DNA of 64,000 nt from Welwitschia mirabilis (taxonomy: Eukaryota; Gnetophyta; Gnetopsida; Welwitschiales). Every line of letters starts with the position of its first letter. Within the stretch, counting starts at the first letter, position 1. The DNA is taken from NCBI GenBank assembly GCA_051453625.1, contig JBOZIK010000001.1, positions 76,865,234-76,929,233 on the forward strand, written 5' to 3'. Positions 1 to 11,105 of this stretch are shown piece after piece. The notes below the pieces were generated by a model, which saw only the letters and a list, made by a program, of their open reading frames with translations, made no database searches and had not been told where the DNA came from. The position numbers and the translations under genes are program-made.

Positions 1-2
1 GA

Positions 3-4
<2 letters not shown>

Positions 5-34
<30 letters not shown>
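5..34. repeat. (AT)n microsatellite
   Basis: An uninterrupted AT dinucleotide run opens the window and is followed by a short run of CTAA-like repeats to about position 75. No gene is seen in the first 400 bases. Confidence 0.9.
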
Positions 35-37
<3 letters not shown>

Positions 38-429
38 AACCTACTAACATACTAACTAACTAACCTATTAACTAGTGGATACTTATTTTACATTATTCAT
101 AGTTATAACATTAGAGTCCAAACATAATAATGTGTCATTTTCAAATTGAATAAATGAAATATTTAGGGTATTCAAGGCTAGTTTAATGAAATATTATTAA
201 ATCAAGTAAATAAGGGAATCCATAACAATAATGAAAAGAAGAGGAAAGAGGGTATCTACTTGTCTTAGCATAGCTTCTGAATGAAAGTATTTGAGTCTTT
301 TTTCATTCATAATTACTAGAAAAAAATAATTAAAAGCAAATTATAAAAAAGAAAGAAATATTTTTAGAAAAACTTTTCTTTGAGAATGATAATAAGTAAT
401 GACCATTAAATAATGTCAAAAGCTTTGAA

Positions 430-1340
430 AATGTCCAATTTGAATAACATTGCCTCTTACTTCTCTCTATAATTTGCTTAAATAATTTCATTTTCTAGTA
501 AAATGCTATTATGTATTGATCTATCTTTTATAAACCTATTTTCAATGGACTAATGATGTCTATGAGAATGTTGATCACCCTCTTTACTAAGATTTTAGAG
601 ATAATTTTGTAAGAAATATTACATAAATATATTGATCTATGATCTTGAACCTAAACTAATCTTTCTTTCATAGTAATACAAAAAATAAAAGTATCATTTA
701 TGAGAATAAAATACTTACATTTTTGAAATATTTTATTATCAAACTCATGTTATCTTTCTTTATACTACTCTAGAAATTCTATAGTACTTTATTGAAGAGC
801 ATATACTCCTAGGGCTTTATTACTATTCATTATTTTGATTGTATCTTATACTTCATTTTCTGAAAAGGGCTTCTTTATTAGGCCTTGATAGGCATTTGAT
901 ATTTTTGGACTTATGTGAAATCTAGTAACTTCAACCTATTTTGAATCAAATATTTGAAAGAGATATTATTTGAATTATTGAACATAGTCTTTTTTTCTCA
1001 TGTTATGTATTACATTTTTTTTGGTTTTGACTTTGAATACTAATCTCTTTTTCTCTGTTATAACTATTTCCACTTGGAAAAAGTATTGAATGTTCTTGTC
1101 CCCATATCTCAACCATTTCTTTCTTAATCTTGATTCTAATACAACTTTTCTTTTATTTCAAGATTAAGAAACTCTACAATAATATGTTTTTTTAGAGGAA
1201 ATGATTACTCTTATTCCATTTTGTCTTTGTAGTTCTACTAATTGTGCTTATTTTTGTCCTTCTATAATTTTATCTTTGATTATAAATATCTACATCAAAA
1301 ATTTAGTGCATGTATCAAAAAAGATGATTCTTTATTGAAT
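430..1340 (-). pseudogene. Old LINE (L1-type) reverse transcriptase relic L0
   Basis: Read on the minus strand with frameshifts, this stretch gives a typical plant L1 ORF2 order. First comes a GDKNIQYFFQ-like segment (the WLKxGDKNTKFFH linker before RT) near 1,040-1,090. Then comes a PFSENEVKD-like start of the RT near 850-880 and a decayed NKAxG motif. A DHRSIYLCNISYKIISKIL segment near 590-650 corresponds to the DFRPISLCNVxYKIxSKIL fingers motif. Stops and frameshifts are frequent. The catalytic YADD block would lie at lower coordinates and is not recognisable. The copy is far more decayed than LINE pieces A-D and appears to be a different subfamily. Upstream (1,340-1,600) nothing firm is seen. 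Confidence 0.6.
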
Positions 1341-1639
1341 ATGTAAGAGGGAGTCCCTGTGATTTTTATTTCTGAGACCAATTTGATGTCCTTTGAAATT
1401 TTGAAATCACTTAAGAAATCTAGTACATTATTAGAGTAATGAATAATATCTTAAATTGTTTTCTAATTAAAACAATGAAAAATATATTTATATAATTTAT
1501 TATTATAAATTTCAAAAACTTAGAAATCAGATGAAATTCTAAAACATTATAAAAATTAAAAATAAAATAAAAATTTATTTAACTTTAAAATAACTTTTAT
1601 TTTTTTCAACTAAGAAAGTGATTTTATACTACTTAAGGA

Positions 1640-2080
1640 TCACGTAGAAGAGGATCCTTGAAGCTACTTTATTATTTTTTGAGTCTTCACTTTTGATTAA
1701 TATGATGTCATTAGGACTTTATGAAGAAGAGAAATAGAACATAGGGAAAACGTATTGGAACATAAAATTAGAAAAGAAAAGCATTGACATTAAAATTAGT
1801 TGAAATAATATTTATCTGATATTAATTTTTAATAAATTACAAATGAATTAAGTACAACTGAATTGCATAAATTTTATGTAGGATAATATAGTTTATAAGT
1901 TATACAAATAGACATGACTCTTTGTGAAGTAGCTTTAAATGCTTGCAATGATTCATTTAGCATAATTAACTAGTTTAAGTAAAGTCTAGTACTTTGTTTT
2001 TTGGAATAAAAAACATTTAATTAAAAGATTAAAAAACATATTATGTGCTATGTTAAATTGTTTGTATGTTTTATTCAACA
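1640..2080 (-). repeat. Probable 3' LTR of copia relic C2 (outer end uncertain)
   Basis: On the minus strand the RNase H tail of C2 is followed by GGGATATTG and then TGTTGAATAAAACATAC. This is the usual copia arrangement of a purine-rich tract next to an LTR that starts TGTTG. The LTR start is therefore placed at 2,080. The outer end was not determined and 1,640 is only a guess. No partner LTR was found above 5 kb, so the element cannot be closed. Confidence 0.4.
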
Positions 2081-2099
2081 ATATCCCTTAAACTTCTAG

Positions 2100-3510
2100 A
2101 TCTTTAGCTAGGCACTACTAAAATTTTCTTCCTTAAATTTGCTAGAAAGTTCAACTAGTATTTAGCATGAGGTATTGGTGTACCTTTTAAGTATAACTTT
2201 TTAACATACTAAAACTTGACTTTAACATGCTTCACTTTTTCATGAAATATAGGATTCTTCATTAGTTTGATCATACTTTAGTCATTATAATAAATGGAAA
2301 TAGGAGATTCTACTTCATCAAGACTACCTAAGATTTAATACATTCATTTCAATTTAGAGCATAGAGTTTATGTTACAATATATTTTTCTTTAGTAGAGAA
2401 AAGTGTCATTGTCTTCTATTTCTAGCTTCAACATGAAATAGTATTTTCATTAAGTTTAATGAAAAAACTATCATTATTCCACCATCTTCTATGCTAGCCC
2501 AATTTGAATCTATGTAGGGAACTAAACTTTCTTTACATTTATAAATATCATGTTGTGTTTCATTTTTATCACTAATAAATTTATTATTTTAGTTACTAAA
2601 TTCACGTTTGTTTAATTTGAATAATGAATGATTTTAATTATCATCTTTATAGAAAATGTAGTAGCTAGCATTTTGTTTATTAGATATCATCTTACCTATT
2701 AGATTTTGGTACTTATTGGAATTAAATTTTTATGTTGTTTATTTAATATTTATCTTTGTACCTAGATCTATGGAATTTTTTGTTGATTTTTCTTCAACTA
2801 CTATTTATGAAGTATTTTGATAATATATTTTTATTAAATTATTTTTAGTGTTTTTTATTGTTTAATATATGAAAGACTAAAAAAATACTTGATGTTATAA
2901 TAGCTAAAAGATTTTGCTAAGGAAATTTATAACTCCCTTTATCTATTTTTTATGATTCTCCCTTAATATTATATTATAAACCTCAAGTAATAGCATTATT
3001 TTTCTCTTGCATTTTATAAGTTATTTACATAGAGGTTCATATGTAGGAAGGACTTTTTAAAACTTAAATTCTTAAGTAATTCATTAATCTTATCAATCTA
3101 TAATTGAAAAGATTAATTTGGATCATATAGGATTTTTTTTAAATAGACTTTTGTTTCATGACCTTTTATTTCAAAGTGTTTAAGTTAAGTTATGTAAATT
3201 TGTTCTTTAAAATTTCCATTTTAGAACGTAGACTTAATATCAAATTGGAATAGATTCACTCACATTAAACTACTAAAGAAAAAATCATTCATATTATATG
3301 AATATTTGTTATACATGAAAATGTTTTATTCAAATCAATTCTTTATTTTTTATAAAAATATTTAACAGTAAATCTATCCTTGTAGTTATTACTTTCATTA
3401 TCTAAATTATATTTGATATAAAACACCCATTTGATAACAATTAGTTTCTTCATTTCTTTAGGAAGTTCCCAAGTTTGATTCTTCATTATCATATTATGCT
3501 TCTCTTACAT
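2100..3510 (-). pseudogene. C2 copia reverse transcriptase-RNase H relic
   Basis: The minus strand, allowing frameshifts, shows a linear copia pol tail. It starts at about 3,500 with KNQTWELPKEMKKLIVIKWV, the linker and first RT motif. Around 3,200 is a LDVKSAFxNGxxKEQIY equivalent, and around 3,100 a KGHETKVYLKK-like segment with a decayed LYGLKQAP block. RNase H follows: YIDSNWASIEDGG near 2,500, then IYYND and KNPIFHEKVKHVKVKF near 2,210-2,280 (the CDNxSAIxLxxNPxxHxRxKHI block). The YVDD loop was not recovered. The order RT, RNase H, PPT, LTR supports one element. It cannot be functional. Confidence 0.7.
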
Positions 3511-3699
3511 TACCTTTTTTTAATTTAGGTATTTAAGGGATTCCATATTTTAGGTAAATCTTTGTTACTTATTCATTAACATTGAAACTAAATTTCACAT
3601 GAATTCATGTGATTCCTTTTAGAGTAATTAATTACACACTTGTCTTGGCCTATATTACATTTGTGTTTTATTATTTGAGATAGGATTGTCTTTGTTATC

Positions 3700-5022
3700 T
3701 TATCCTCTAATATGAGGAATTTGCTCTTCACCATTAGCATAATTTATTATTTCAATAATCTAAAGATCTAATATTAACTACTAATGATTTAGTTCATCTA
3801 AATTTTGACTTGTCGATTCAACAAGATGTTTTAATGACCCTCCCTTGATAGAACTCAGGTTATCAAATGAATGAACAAAACATGGTTATCAATTTTGCTA
3901 TTTTGTTAAATACAATACATTTGGAAGTAATAAACCTTCTAAAAGTTAAGTCTCATACTTAAAATAATTTGTTATTATTATACAAATTAAGTATGAAATA
4001 GTTTTTGTCTTTGCTTTATATATTTTTCCCCTTCTTGTTATTAAAACATTTTCATGAGACACTTGCTTCTAAATGTCTTAAGGTGAAACATAGAATACTT
4101 CCTTATTAAATTATTTTTGTATCATATATCTTTATTATAACTTCAATAGGAAGTCTTTTTTGTAGATATTTAATTTTTGTAATAGCTTCTCTTTAATCAA
4201 ATCATGTAAGGCATGTCTTATAAAACATCTTGGTAATTTTCATGATGATTCAATTTTTTCTTTTATCTAATTCATTAAGCTAAGATATGTATAATGGGAT
4301 TACTTTATATTAAATTCTAAAATTTTAAAATTAAACATAAAACACAAGTGATACATATCATTTACCTCCATTTGTTTTAAGATTTTTAATTTCTAGTTTC
4401 ATGTGCATTTTCATTGGTTTAAAAAATATGCCAAAAGCATCAAGTATTTAGAACTTGTTACATAAAAATTATATAAAACACATCCTACTATAATTACCAA
4501 TGAAAGTAAGAGAATAATTATTTCCTTCTAAGGATGAAACAGAAAGTAGTTTCTCCTTTCCTTTACTTCATTCCCCACCTTCCCCCACCCCTCCCCCCCC
4601 TCCCCCCTCATCCTCCCCCTCCCACCACCCCCCAAATCCCCCCCCCCCCCCCTTTTTTTTTTGGATGTATTAAAATGTATTTTTTCATTTGATAAGCTTT
4701 ATAGGCTACAAATTTTGAGGATTTCATTACTAACTTGATATGGTTTTTGAATAACTTTGAATATGAATTTTTTATGACTGTACATTTTGATAGTTGAAAA
4801 AGATTCGTTATTGTTTTTTTTTAATTTATTTAATGACCTATGATAAGAATATTTCAACATACTAAAATAAATTACTTTAATGTGATATTTTCCTATAGAA
4901 AAATTTTTTTTTTTAAATTTATCTTTAAACCCATTTTGGACTAGAGATGAAACAAATATTAAGTTCATTTTGATTTTTAAAATATAAAGGATGTTTATTA
5001 AGGTAAGAAAGGATAACTTCAT
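3700..5022 (-). pseudogene. C2 copia GAG-pre-integrase and integrase core relic
   Basis: From 5,022 down to 4,699 one open frame of 107 residues matches the GAG-pre-integrase module that follows copia protease: INILYILKIKMNLIFVSSL, then a KNGFK-like and a GKYHIKVIYF-like segment. Below the C/G tract, 4,340-4,545 gives NYSLTFIGNYSRMCFI and LKTNGGK. These correspond to the integrase Y-x-TFIDDxSRxxWxYFL and LRTDNGGEY motifs; the first catalytic Asp of TFIDD reads as Gly-Asn. Lower down only scattered similarity is left. The integrase zinc-finger part that should sit between these blocks is displaced by the homopolymer tract at 4,572-4,662. Confidence 0.65.
4572..4662. repeat. C-rich/G-rich homopolymer tract with adjoining T run
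   Basis: About 80 bases on the plus strand are almost only C with sparse A and T. They include a run of about 15 C ending at 4,652, followed by 10 T. The minus strand is a series of G runs of 3-15 bases. The surrounding DNA is strongly AT-rich. The tract sits inside the copia C2 integrase region. Confidence 0.9.
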
Positions 5023-5899
5023 AATTCATACTTGATTTAATATTAGTTTCATTTCATCACCATTGATTACATGTTTCATAATGTTACTTAAGTTTGCTTA
5101 AGCTTCATGAAGTATTTCTTATTTCTAGTCATGTAACTTAATGATTATACATTAACAAGTCCTGTTTCACTATCACTTATAAAGATTGTAGAGAATTATT
5201 CTTAATAAATCATATGATCATTTATGAGTAAGATTCCAAAATTTAATTATTCCTGTTTTTATTATTGTTTCTATTCTTATTTCATGGATTATTTAAATTC
5301 TTAAAATATCAATTTTTTGAGTGATAAACTATCTTATTATAAAATTTATAAAATTTTACTTTTATTACCCTTGTTTTATGTATTACTCAAATGTATCAAA
5401 AACCAAAGCTTGGTTTACCTTCTCTTTGTTTTAACATTTTTCATTATCTATTTACACAAATAAGGTTTATTTTCATATTTTAATTGTTTGAGAAACATGT
5501 TAAACTTTAAAGGTAGAACTGAAAGTAAGATAAACTTAATCATTTCTTTATCTAGTATAACACCATTTTCCTCAATTTCATCCTTTCAAGAATAATCTTC
5601 TTCTTTAAATGAATGATATCTTTCATATATTTAAGCTTAATTTTTAAAGTTTCTAAATTAATAACTATTTATATATTTCATTTTTGCTTGAAAGTTACCC
5701 TCTAATAAGTTCTAAAGTTATTTAGAGTAATTTACATTATGAACTAAAGAATAAACTGTATTACTAACATTTATGACTAAAACAAGTCTACTTAGACATG
5801 CATTTTCATCTTTTTTGTGAAAACACTTCCATCAAAGTAACTTTCAAAAACATATTCAGCTAGTAAATCCTTCATTCTCATCTTCTAAATGGTATAGTT

Positions 5900-6520
5900 T
5901 TAGTGAATAAGATTCATGTTTTTCCTTAGGTACAATTCTAATGTATTTGTGGATGTTGAGGCAATGCATGCCTTTGTTGTATTTAGATTCTCTAATCACA
6001 TCTTGATACTAAGAATGTGGTGCTTGTTTTAGATCATATATAGATATCTTTAGTTTACAAATCATATGTTTAAAACCTTTTACTTTAAATCTTCTAGGTT
6101 CTACCATGAAAGTTTGTTGCTTAATATTTCCATTTAAAAAAGGAATTTTAACATTTAACTAATGTAGCAACCAATATTATTATATAGCTATAGAAATAAT
6201 AGTTCTAATTAAAGGTTATTTAGCTACATGTGTAAAAACATCGTTGTAATAAATTTCATCTTTTTATAAAAATTCTTTAACCATAAGTCATGTCATGAGT
6301 TTATCAAGAGATCTATTTAATTTAAACTTCTTTCTAATCATCCATTTATTTGTCACTAAATTTCTTTTAAACTGTGGGTTAACAAGCCTAAAAGTTTTAT
6401 TCTTTATTCTAGATTGATGCTTAGCCTACATTTTGTATTTAGAAATGGAATATTAAGTGGCTTTAGCATAAGTAAAAGTCTCATCATTTATAAGAAAATA
6501 TCATAATGTAAGTTTTACCT
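5900..6520 (-). pseudogene. C1 copia reverse transcriptase relic
   Basis: A second copia RT start lies above C2. Near 6,330-6,380 the minus strand reads LVTNKWMIRKKFKLNRSLDK, then a KARLVAKGF-equivalent, then DEIYYNDVF near 6,240. These match the copia VxxKWxFKxKxxxDGSxxKYKARLVAKGFxQxxGIDYxDVFxPV block. Near 6,100-6,170 are an FLNGN-like motif and, after it, KGFKHMICKLKISIYDLKQA (the YGLKQAP helix). Many stops occur. Because C2 has its own RT, this is a separate element, probably truncated by C2. The interval 5,030-5,900 holds no recognisable domain. Confidence 0.65.
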
Positions 6521-7054
6521 CAATAAAGTTTGATTGTTGCATTCTTATCCTATAAACATTATGTGTAACTATTTTACCCATTTCATCTAGTTTTACCTCT
6601 TTTAAAATCTATTGAGATTATCTACTTTCTTATTGAGAAACAACTAAATTTTTACTTCAAGTTTCACCATCCTCAAAGGTAGAGTTTATAAATCTTAATG
6701 AAGAGCTTAAATTTAATAAAAAAGTAAAAGAAGATTATAAATATGGATTAGAGATCATTCCACTATAGTGAGAAAAGGGAATTATGGGAATTTTGATACA
6801 CATACTACATCATGATGAGATTTAGGAATTTTAATATGTTTCTTCTTATTTCCTTATAACATGTTTGAAAATATTAACCTTACATAATTAATCATTTTTT
6901 TTCTCTTGAATGAAGTTTTTGAACTTTCATTACTGAATCATTCAAATGCACAACACTTACAGAAAACTGGTATGAGAGAACACCCCAAGAAAAACTAGCT
7001 AATACAAAGACTCTCTTTGAGCTATGTCTAAACAAATTAAAAGAAACCAATACT
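6520..7054. other. Stretch between C1 and LINE copy D with no supported gene
   Basis: AT-rich DNA. A 63-codon minus-strand frame at 6,892-7,083 has no recognisable motif and partly overlaps the LINE 3' end. A short T run at 6,893-6,901 could be the poly(A) tail of minus-strand LINE D, but this is only a guess. Confidence 0.4.
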
Positions 7055-8000
7055 AGAGTACAATGGGTATCAATATGACCCAACAGTCCCTGTGACTTGC
7101 CTTCAGTCAGTATCTATTATGCTAGCCTAAGGACTTAGTAAACTGAAAGAGTTGAGAACTTAAACACTGCAAGAATCTAGATCGCCTGCATGTCTCTAAT
7201 AGAGCTTCATATCTAGAAAGCTCAGTAGTTTAATTGCATCTACCTTATAGAACAAAGCATAATAATAGTGACGAGGCTAATTTCACAGAAAGGAGGAGGC
7301 TGAAACCTTATGGAGACAACCCACAAAATAGTATTTAGACAAGCTCCTGTATGATCCATAGTTAGTCTTCCTTTCTATATTACAACCATTTGCTACTCTC
7401 AGATTCCTTTGAAGGGGCAGTAGTCTTTAGATTAGGGTTCTTATTTCAAGGGCAACACCATTAGGCTAAACTATGAAACACCCCTATAGACCACGTAGAC
7501 TGTGAAATTAGATAAAATTTCTGGTGACATGTAATCTTAATGCTACTGCGAAAAGTCCCATAATGGCTCAGTTCTCAATACTGTGCTTGATGACCTGCAT
7601 CTTTTAAGTAATAAACTAGCAAAATAATAGCTTCCAATTAGTGGAGACAATTGTAACAATAGGTTACCTGGACTGGAAGTGGAGAGTTTAAATGCTTCCA
7701 CATGAGGATCTAAACAAAAACTCCTAACTGCATTTCTGATTTCAAGAGAAGTGCCTTCTTAGCACCCATGCAAATAACAAGGCCATTGCGAACCCTTTCC
7801 TTAGCACTGTCATTACATTTCTTATGGATCTTGAATTGTTCTGCACCTCCTAAAAACCTCCACATTACAAAACCCCTTTTTTTTCAAAATTTTGCACTAG
7901 CTGAAAAAACTGAAATCAGACTCAGTTAGGGAGTTGCTGGGAGTTAATTCTAGTTTTGCCCATCATGATGGGTGAAATACCCATGGCTTGGCACCAATTT
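7055..8000 (-). other. LINE copy D 3' region
   Basis: About 950 bases downstream of zf-RVT that align along their length with 11,106-12,060 of copy C. The shared end lies near the words TACAATGGGT (about 7,058 and 11,103), which marks the approximate family 3' end. Translation hints at an RNase H-like tail, but I could not identify its catalytic residues and do not claim it. Confidence 0.6.
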
Positions 8001-8042
8001 TTATTTTTCTAGGTATCTTTTAGGAGCCGGATACTCAATAGT

Positions 8043-8228
8043 TTAATTATGAGTTGGCTNNNNNNNNNNAATTTCTTCTAAAATCTGAGTGGTTTGTATA
8101 TCTTTTTGCTTAAAAATTTTATTGTTTCTGGCTTTCCAAATGTGATATATACATGCTGTTACTAAAAACTTCGCAATAATGTGTTGTGAATTTCTTGATC
8201 TACACTTCTTTTTAATCCAGAAGAACAT
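8043..8228 (-). pseudogene. LINE copy D zf-RVT C-terminal region
   Basis: A 61-codon frame ends in AKFLVTACIYHIWKARNNKI, the conserved end of the zf-RVT domain found after the RT of plant L1 ORF2. It is interrupted by a 10-N gap at 8,060-8,069. The same stretch in copy C (about 12,100-12,260) spans only about three bases there. Confidence 0.75.
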
Positions 8229-8689
8229 CTCTTTCCACTAGGAAAGGAAGGATAAGCAAACCTGGTTGAAAGTATTCTTTAGAAGAAGGGCATAAGGAGG
8301 ACACTCGAAGAAAATGTGATCTCAAGACTCATCAACCAAGTCATAGAAAGTACACAATGGGTCAGCTGGAATCCCAAACTTTACAACTTTGTTTTTGGTA
8401 AACAATCTATTATTACATGCAAGCCATGCTATAAAAGAGTATTTAGGAAGAGAGAAACAATTCCATACTAAATCAAAGTATTCCCAAGTAGTATGCTAGC
8501 CACATAAGTGATTATAGAATGAGGCTAGGGTAAAGAAAACTCCTGCAACCTTCCAGATCACAGAGTCATCCATTATTGAGATGCATCCTAGAAGACTAGG
8601 GAGGAGTTTCAAAATTTTCTTAATGACCCAGNNNNNNNNNNTTGAAATAGAATTCATGAGACCATTTGACCCAAAGGGAGTCTTTTTTG

Positions 8690-10060
8690 AGCATTAGATC
8701 CCAAAGCTGGGTGGAAATCAGAGCCTTATTCATTAAAATGAGATCTGTGAAACCCAACCCCACATTTTTTTTGGTTTTGTCAAAATATTCCAAGATATAG
8801 ATGCTTTTTTAGTCTGCTGGTCTTTCCCTACCTAAAGAAATCTTCTACACAAAACATTTATTTCATGCAGAATCTTGTTTGGAAGAATAAAAATTCTGCA
8901 CCAAAAACTAGATATAGATTATAAAATGGCTTTAATCAGCACACATCTTCCTGTGTATGAAAGAAATTTTGTAGTTCATGATTTAATTCTTTCTATAACT
9001 TTGTGTATAAGGGAAAGGCAGTCTATGGTAGAGAGTTTTTTTAACGTTAAAGGAACACCCAGATATCTTATTGGAAGGGACCCATTTGAAAAATCAAGAC
9101 ATCGAAGGAATCTCTCTTTTTGGCTTTGCGAGATCCCGCCCAAGAAAGCTTGACTTTTTGTTGCATTTGCCTCAAGGCCCGAAGCCATTTTGAAGTGATC
9201 AAGAACTTGTTTCATCAAGTGAATTAACTTGTCCTCTACTTTACAAAACACAAACAAATCATCAGCGTAACACAGATGTGTAACTAGAACCTTGTTGCAT
9301 TTAGGATAGATACAAAAGTTTGGATTAAGAGACATCCTCTTTAGCCCTCTAAAGAGGTATTCCATGATGATATAGAAGAGATAAGGCAATAAGGGGTCTT
9401 CCTACCTTAAACCTCTTTTTTCTTGAAAGAATCCTATCAGACCCCCATTTAAGAGAATTGAAAAAGATGGAGTGGTGATACATGCTTTTATCCACTTTAT
9501 CACTTTGAAGGGAAAACCTAATCTTTTCAGAAGCTTGATTAGGAACTACCAGGAAACACAATCATATGCCTTTCTAAGATCAGTTTTAATAACACATCGA
9601 GGGCTTATTCTTTAGCTAGAATAATGTTGGACTAGCTCCTGGGCTAGTAGAATATTATGGATAATACTTCTATGGGGAATAAAAGCTCCTTGGTTATCAG
9701 CAATGATGTCCTCTAACACATATTTTAATCTATTTGCAATAATCATAGAAATGACTTTATAGATAACATTGCAACATGCAATCGGACGGAAGTCCAAGGC
9801 CTTATTTGGAGAGGCATTTTTTGGGATTAGGACTATGATTGTGAAATTTACACTGTGAGGCATACTACAATTTCTAAAAAAATGTTTCACTTCTCTGCAT
9901 ACATCTTACCCTAGGATATTCCAGGTTGATTTTAAAAAATTAGCAAAGAAACCATCCGGTCCTGGAGCTTTATCATTACCAATTAAGAAAAAGGAGTTTC
10001 TGATTTCTTCGGGTGAGACTTGTTTACACATCATTATACAAGCCTAGTCAGGGACGGATG
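8690..10060 (-). pseudogene. LINE copy D reverse transcriptase (ORF2 fragment)
   Basis: The reverse transcriptase of target-primed retrotransposition. At 9,612-9,890 one frame shows the fingers: STIIVLIPK-like, DFRPIACCNVIYKVISMIIA, DNQGAFIPHRSIIHNILLAQ. At 8,976-9,389 the palm holds LCYADDLFVFCK with an intact YADD (codons at 9,258-9,269), then ASGLEANATKSQ and the IRYLGVPL thumb motif. Between the two, at 9,349-9,561, the GLRQGDPLSPYLF block is broken by a frameshift. The protein is therefore interrupted, although the catalytic centre is intact. Copies B and C share the block. Confidence 0.85.
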
Positions 10061-10640
10061 GTCCTTTAGCCAGGAGGGACATATTTATGTCTGAGACCAT
10101 TACCTTGTTACTCAAGAAATCTTNNNNNNNNNNTAATTGATGAAATTTTGGTTTATATCTTCTTGGTTTCTCAACATAATACCTTCTGCATCATAAATTG
10201 CATTTATTATTGAATTGTGCTTCCTTTGTTTGATACAAGCATGAAAGTAGGAGGTGTTTAAGTCCCCCTCTGAAGCCCACTTTAATTTAACTCTCTGCTT
10301 GTTAAATTGGTATTCCTGATGAAGGAGACTCTTGTATTTTATAATGGCTTCCTTTTCCAGCTAATAGAAGCCTTCAACTCGAGGGGATAAAAATGATTTT
10401 TCCTCTATATTTAGGATCTCAAGGTATGCTTTATGAATGTGCTGTTCTAGGTACCTTGTTGTGGCCAAAAACTTTTCTTTAAGAGCTAACTTGAGTAAAC
10501 GCAACTTTTTATGCAGGTCTACTAAAGAGAAACATGGGGTNNNNNNNNNNNNNNNNNNNNNNNNNNNNNNNNNNNNNNNNNNNNNNNNNNNNNNNNNNNN
10601 NNNNNNNNNNNNNNNNNNNNNNNNNNNNNNNNNNNNNNNN

Positions 10641-11105
10641 AGTATGCCAGAATATCCTCTAGTTCTGTCTCCAAACAAAATTCCCTTTTCACAAGGATAA
10701 TATCTAGATTCTATAACAATTTCCTTCATTATTGATGCTGACATTACAACCTCTGCCTATGGGTTACGTCTACTGCACTGATATGAGCTACTAAGGCCAT
10801 GAAATAATCTTCCATCTTTCAAAAAAAAAAAAAGGGAATTGAAAGTTCCAAAGCATAACCAAATCAGAAATAAAATGCCCAATTCTTCTAATCATTTTAT
10901 TCTAATCAGAAGAAGAGATAGGCATTCTTAAAAAGACCTACAACCTGAGAGAGGAGTCGGAAGAGCTCTAAGAGCTGGTTCTTATTAATTCAGAACTTCA
11001 GAAGAAAACTCATAAGTCTGATATGTCATAATAAACTGTAGATCTTGCTAGAGAAGGAACTGTGATCATTGAGTGAAAGGCTAGAGGGCTTCCATATATC
11101 AAATT
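10641..11105. other. Unassigned stretch between two LINE copies
   Basis: Sequence between the gap at 10,541-10,640 and the 3' end of LINE copy C. The minus strand has a short open stretch starting at 10,744 (MSASIMKEIVIESRYYPCEK) that I do not recognise. There is a run of 13 A at about 10,822-10,834. The stretch could be the original flank of copy C or part of another transposon. Confidence 0.4.

Larger units (their letters stand above)
7055..10540 (-). mobile_element. L1-type LINE copy D (3' two thirds)
   Basis: Minus-strand LINE fragment running from the endonuclease-RT linker (10,361-10,540) through RT and the zf-RVT region to the 3' end near 7,055. It is colinear and of nearly equal length with copy C (11,106-14,600), and in the best compared stretch (about 150 bases of RT) differs from copy B by only a few percent. 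It is cut at its upstream end by a 100-N gap (10,541-10,640) and has three 10-N gaps inside (8,060-8,069, 8,632-8,641, 10,124-10,133). Confidence 0.9.

Noticed and set aside
8875-9153. Plus-strand 92-codon frame inside LINE D
   Set aside because: Antisense of the RT palm; the minus strand has the recognisable YADD and thumb motifs.
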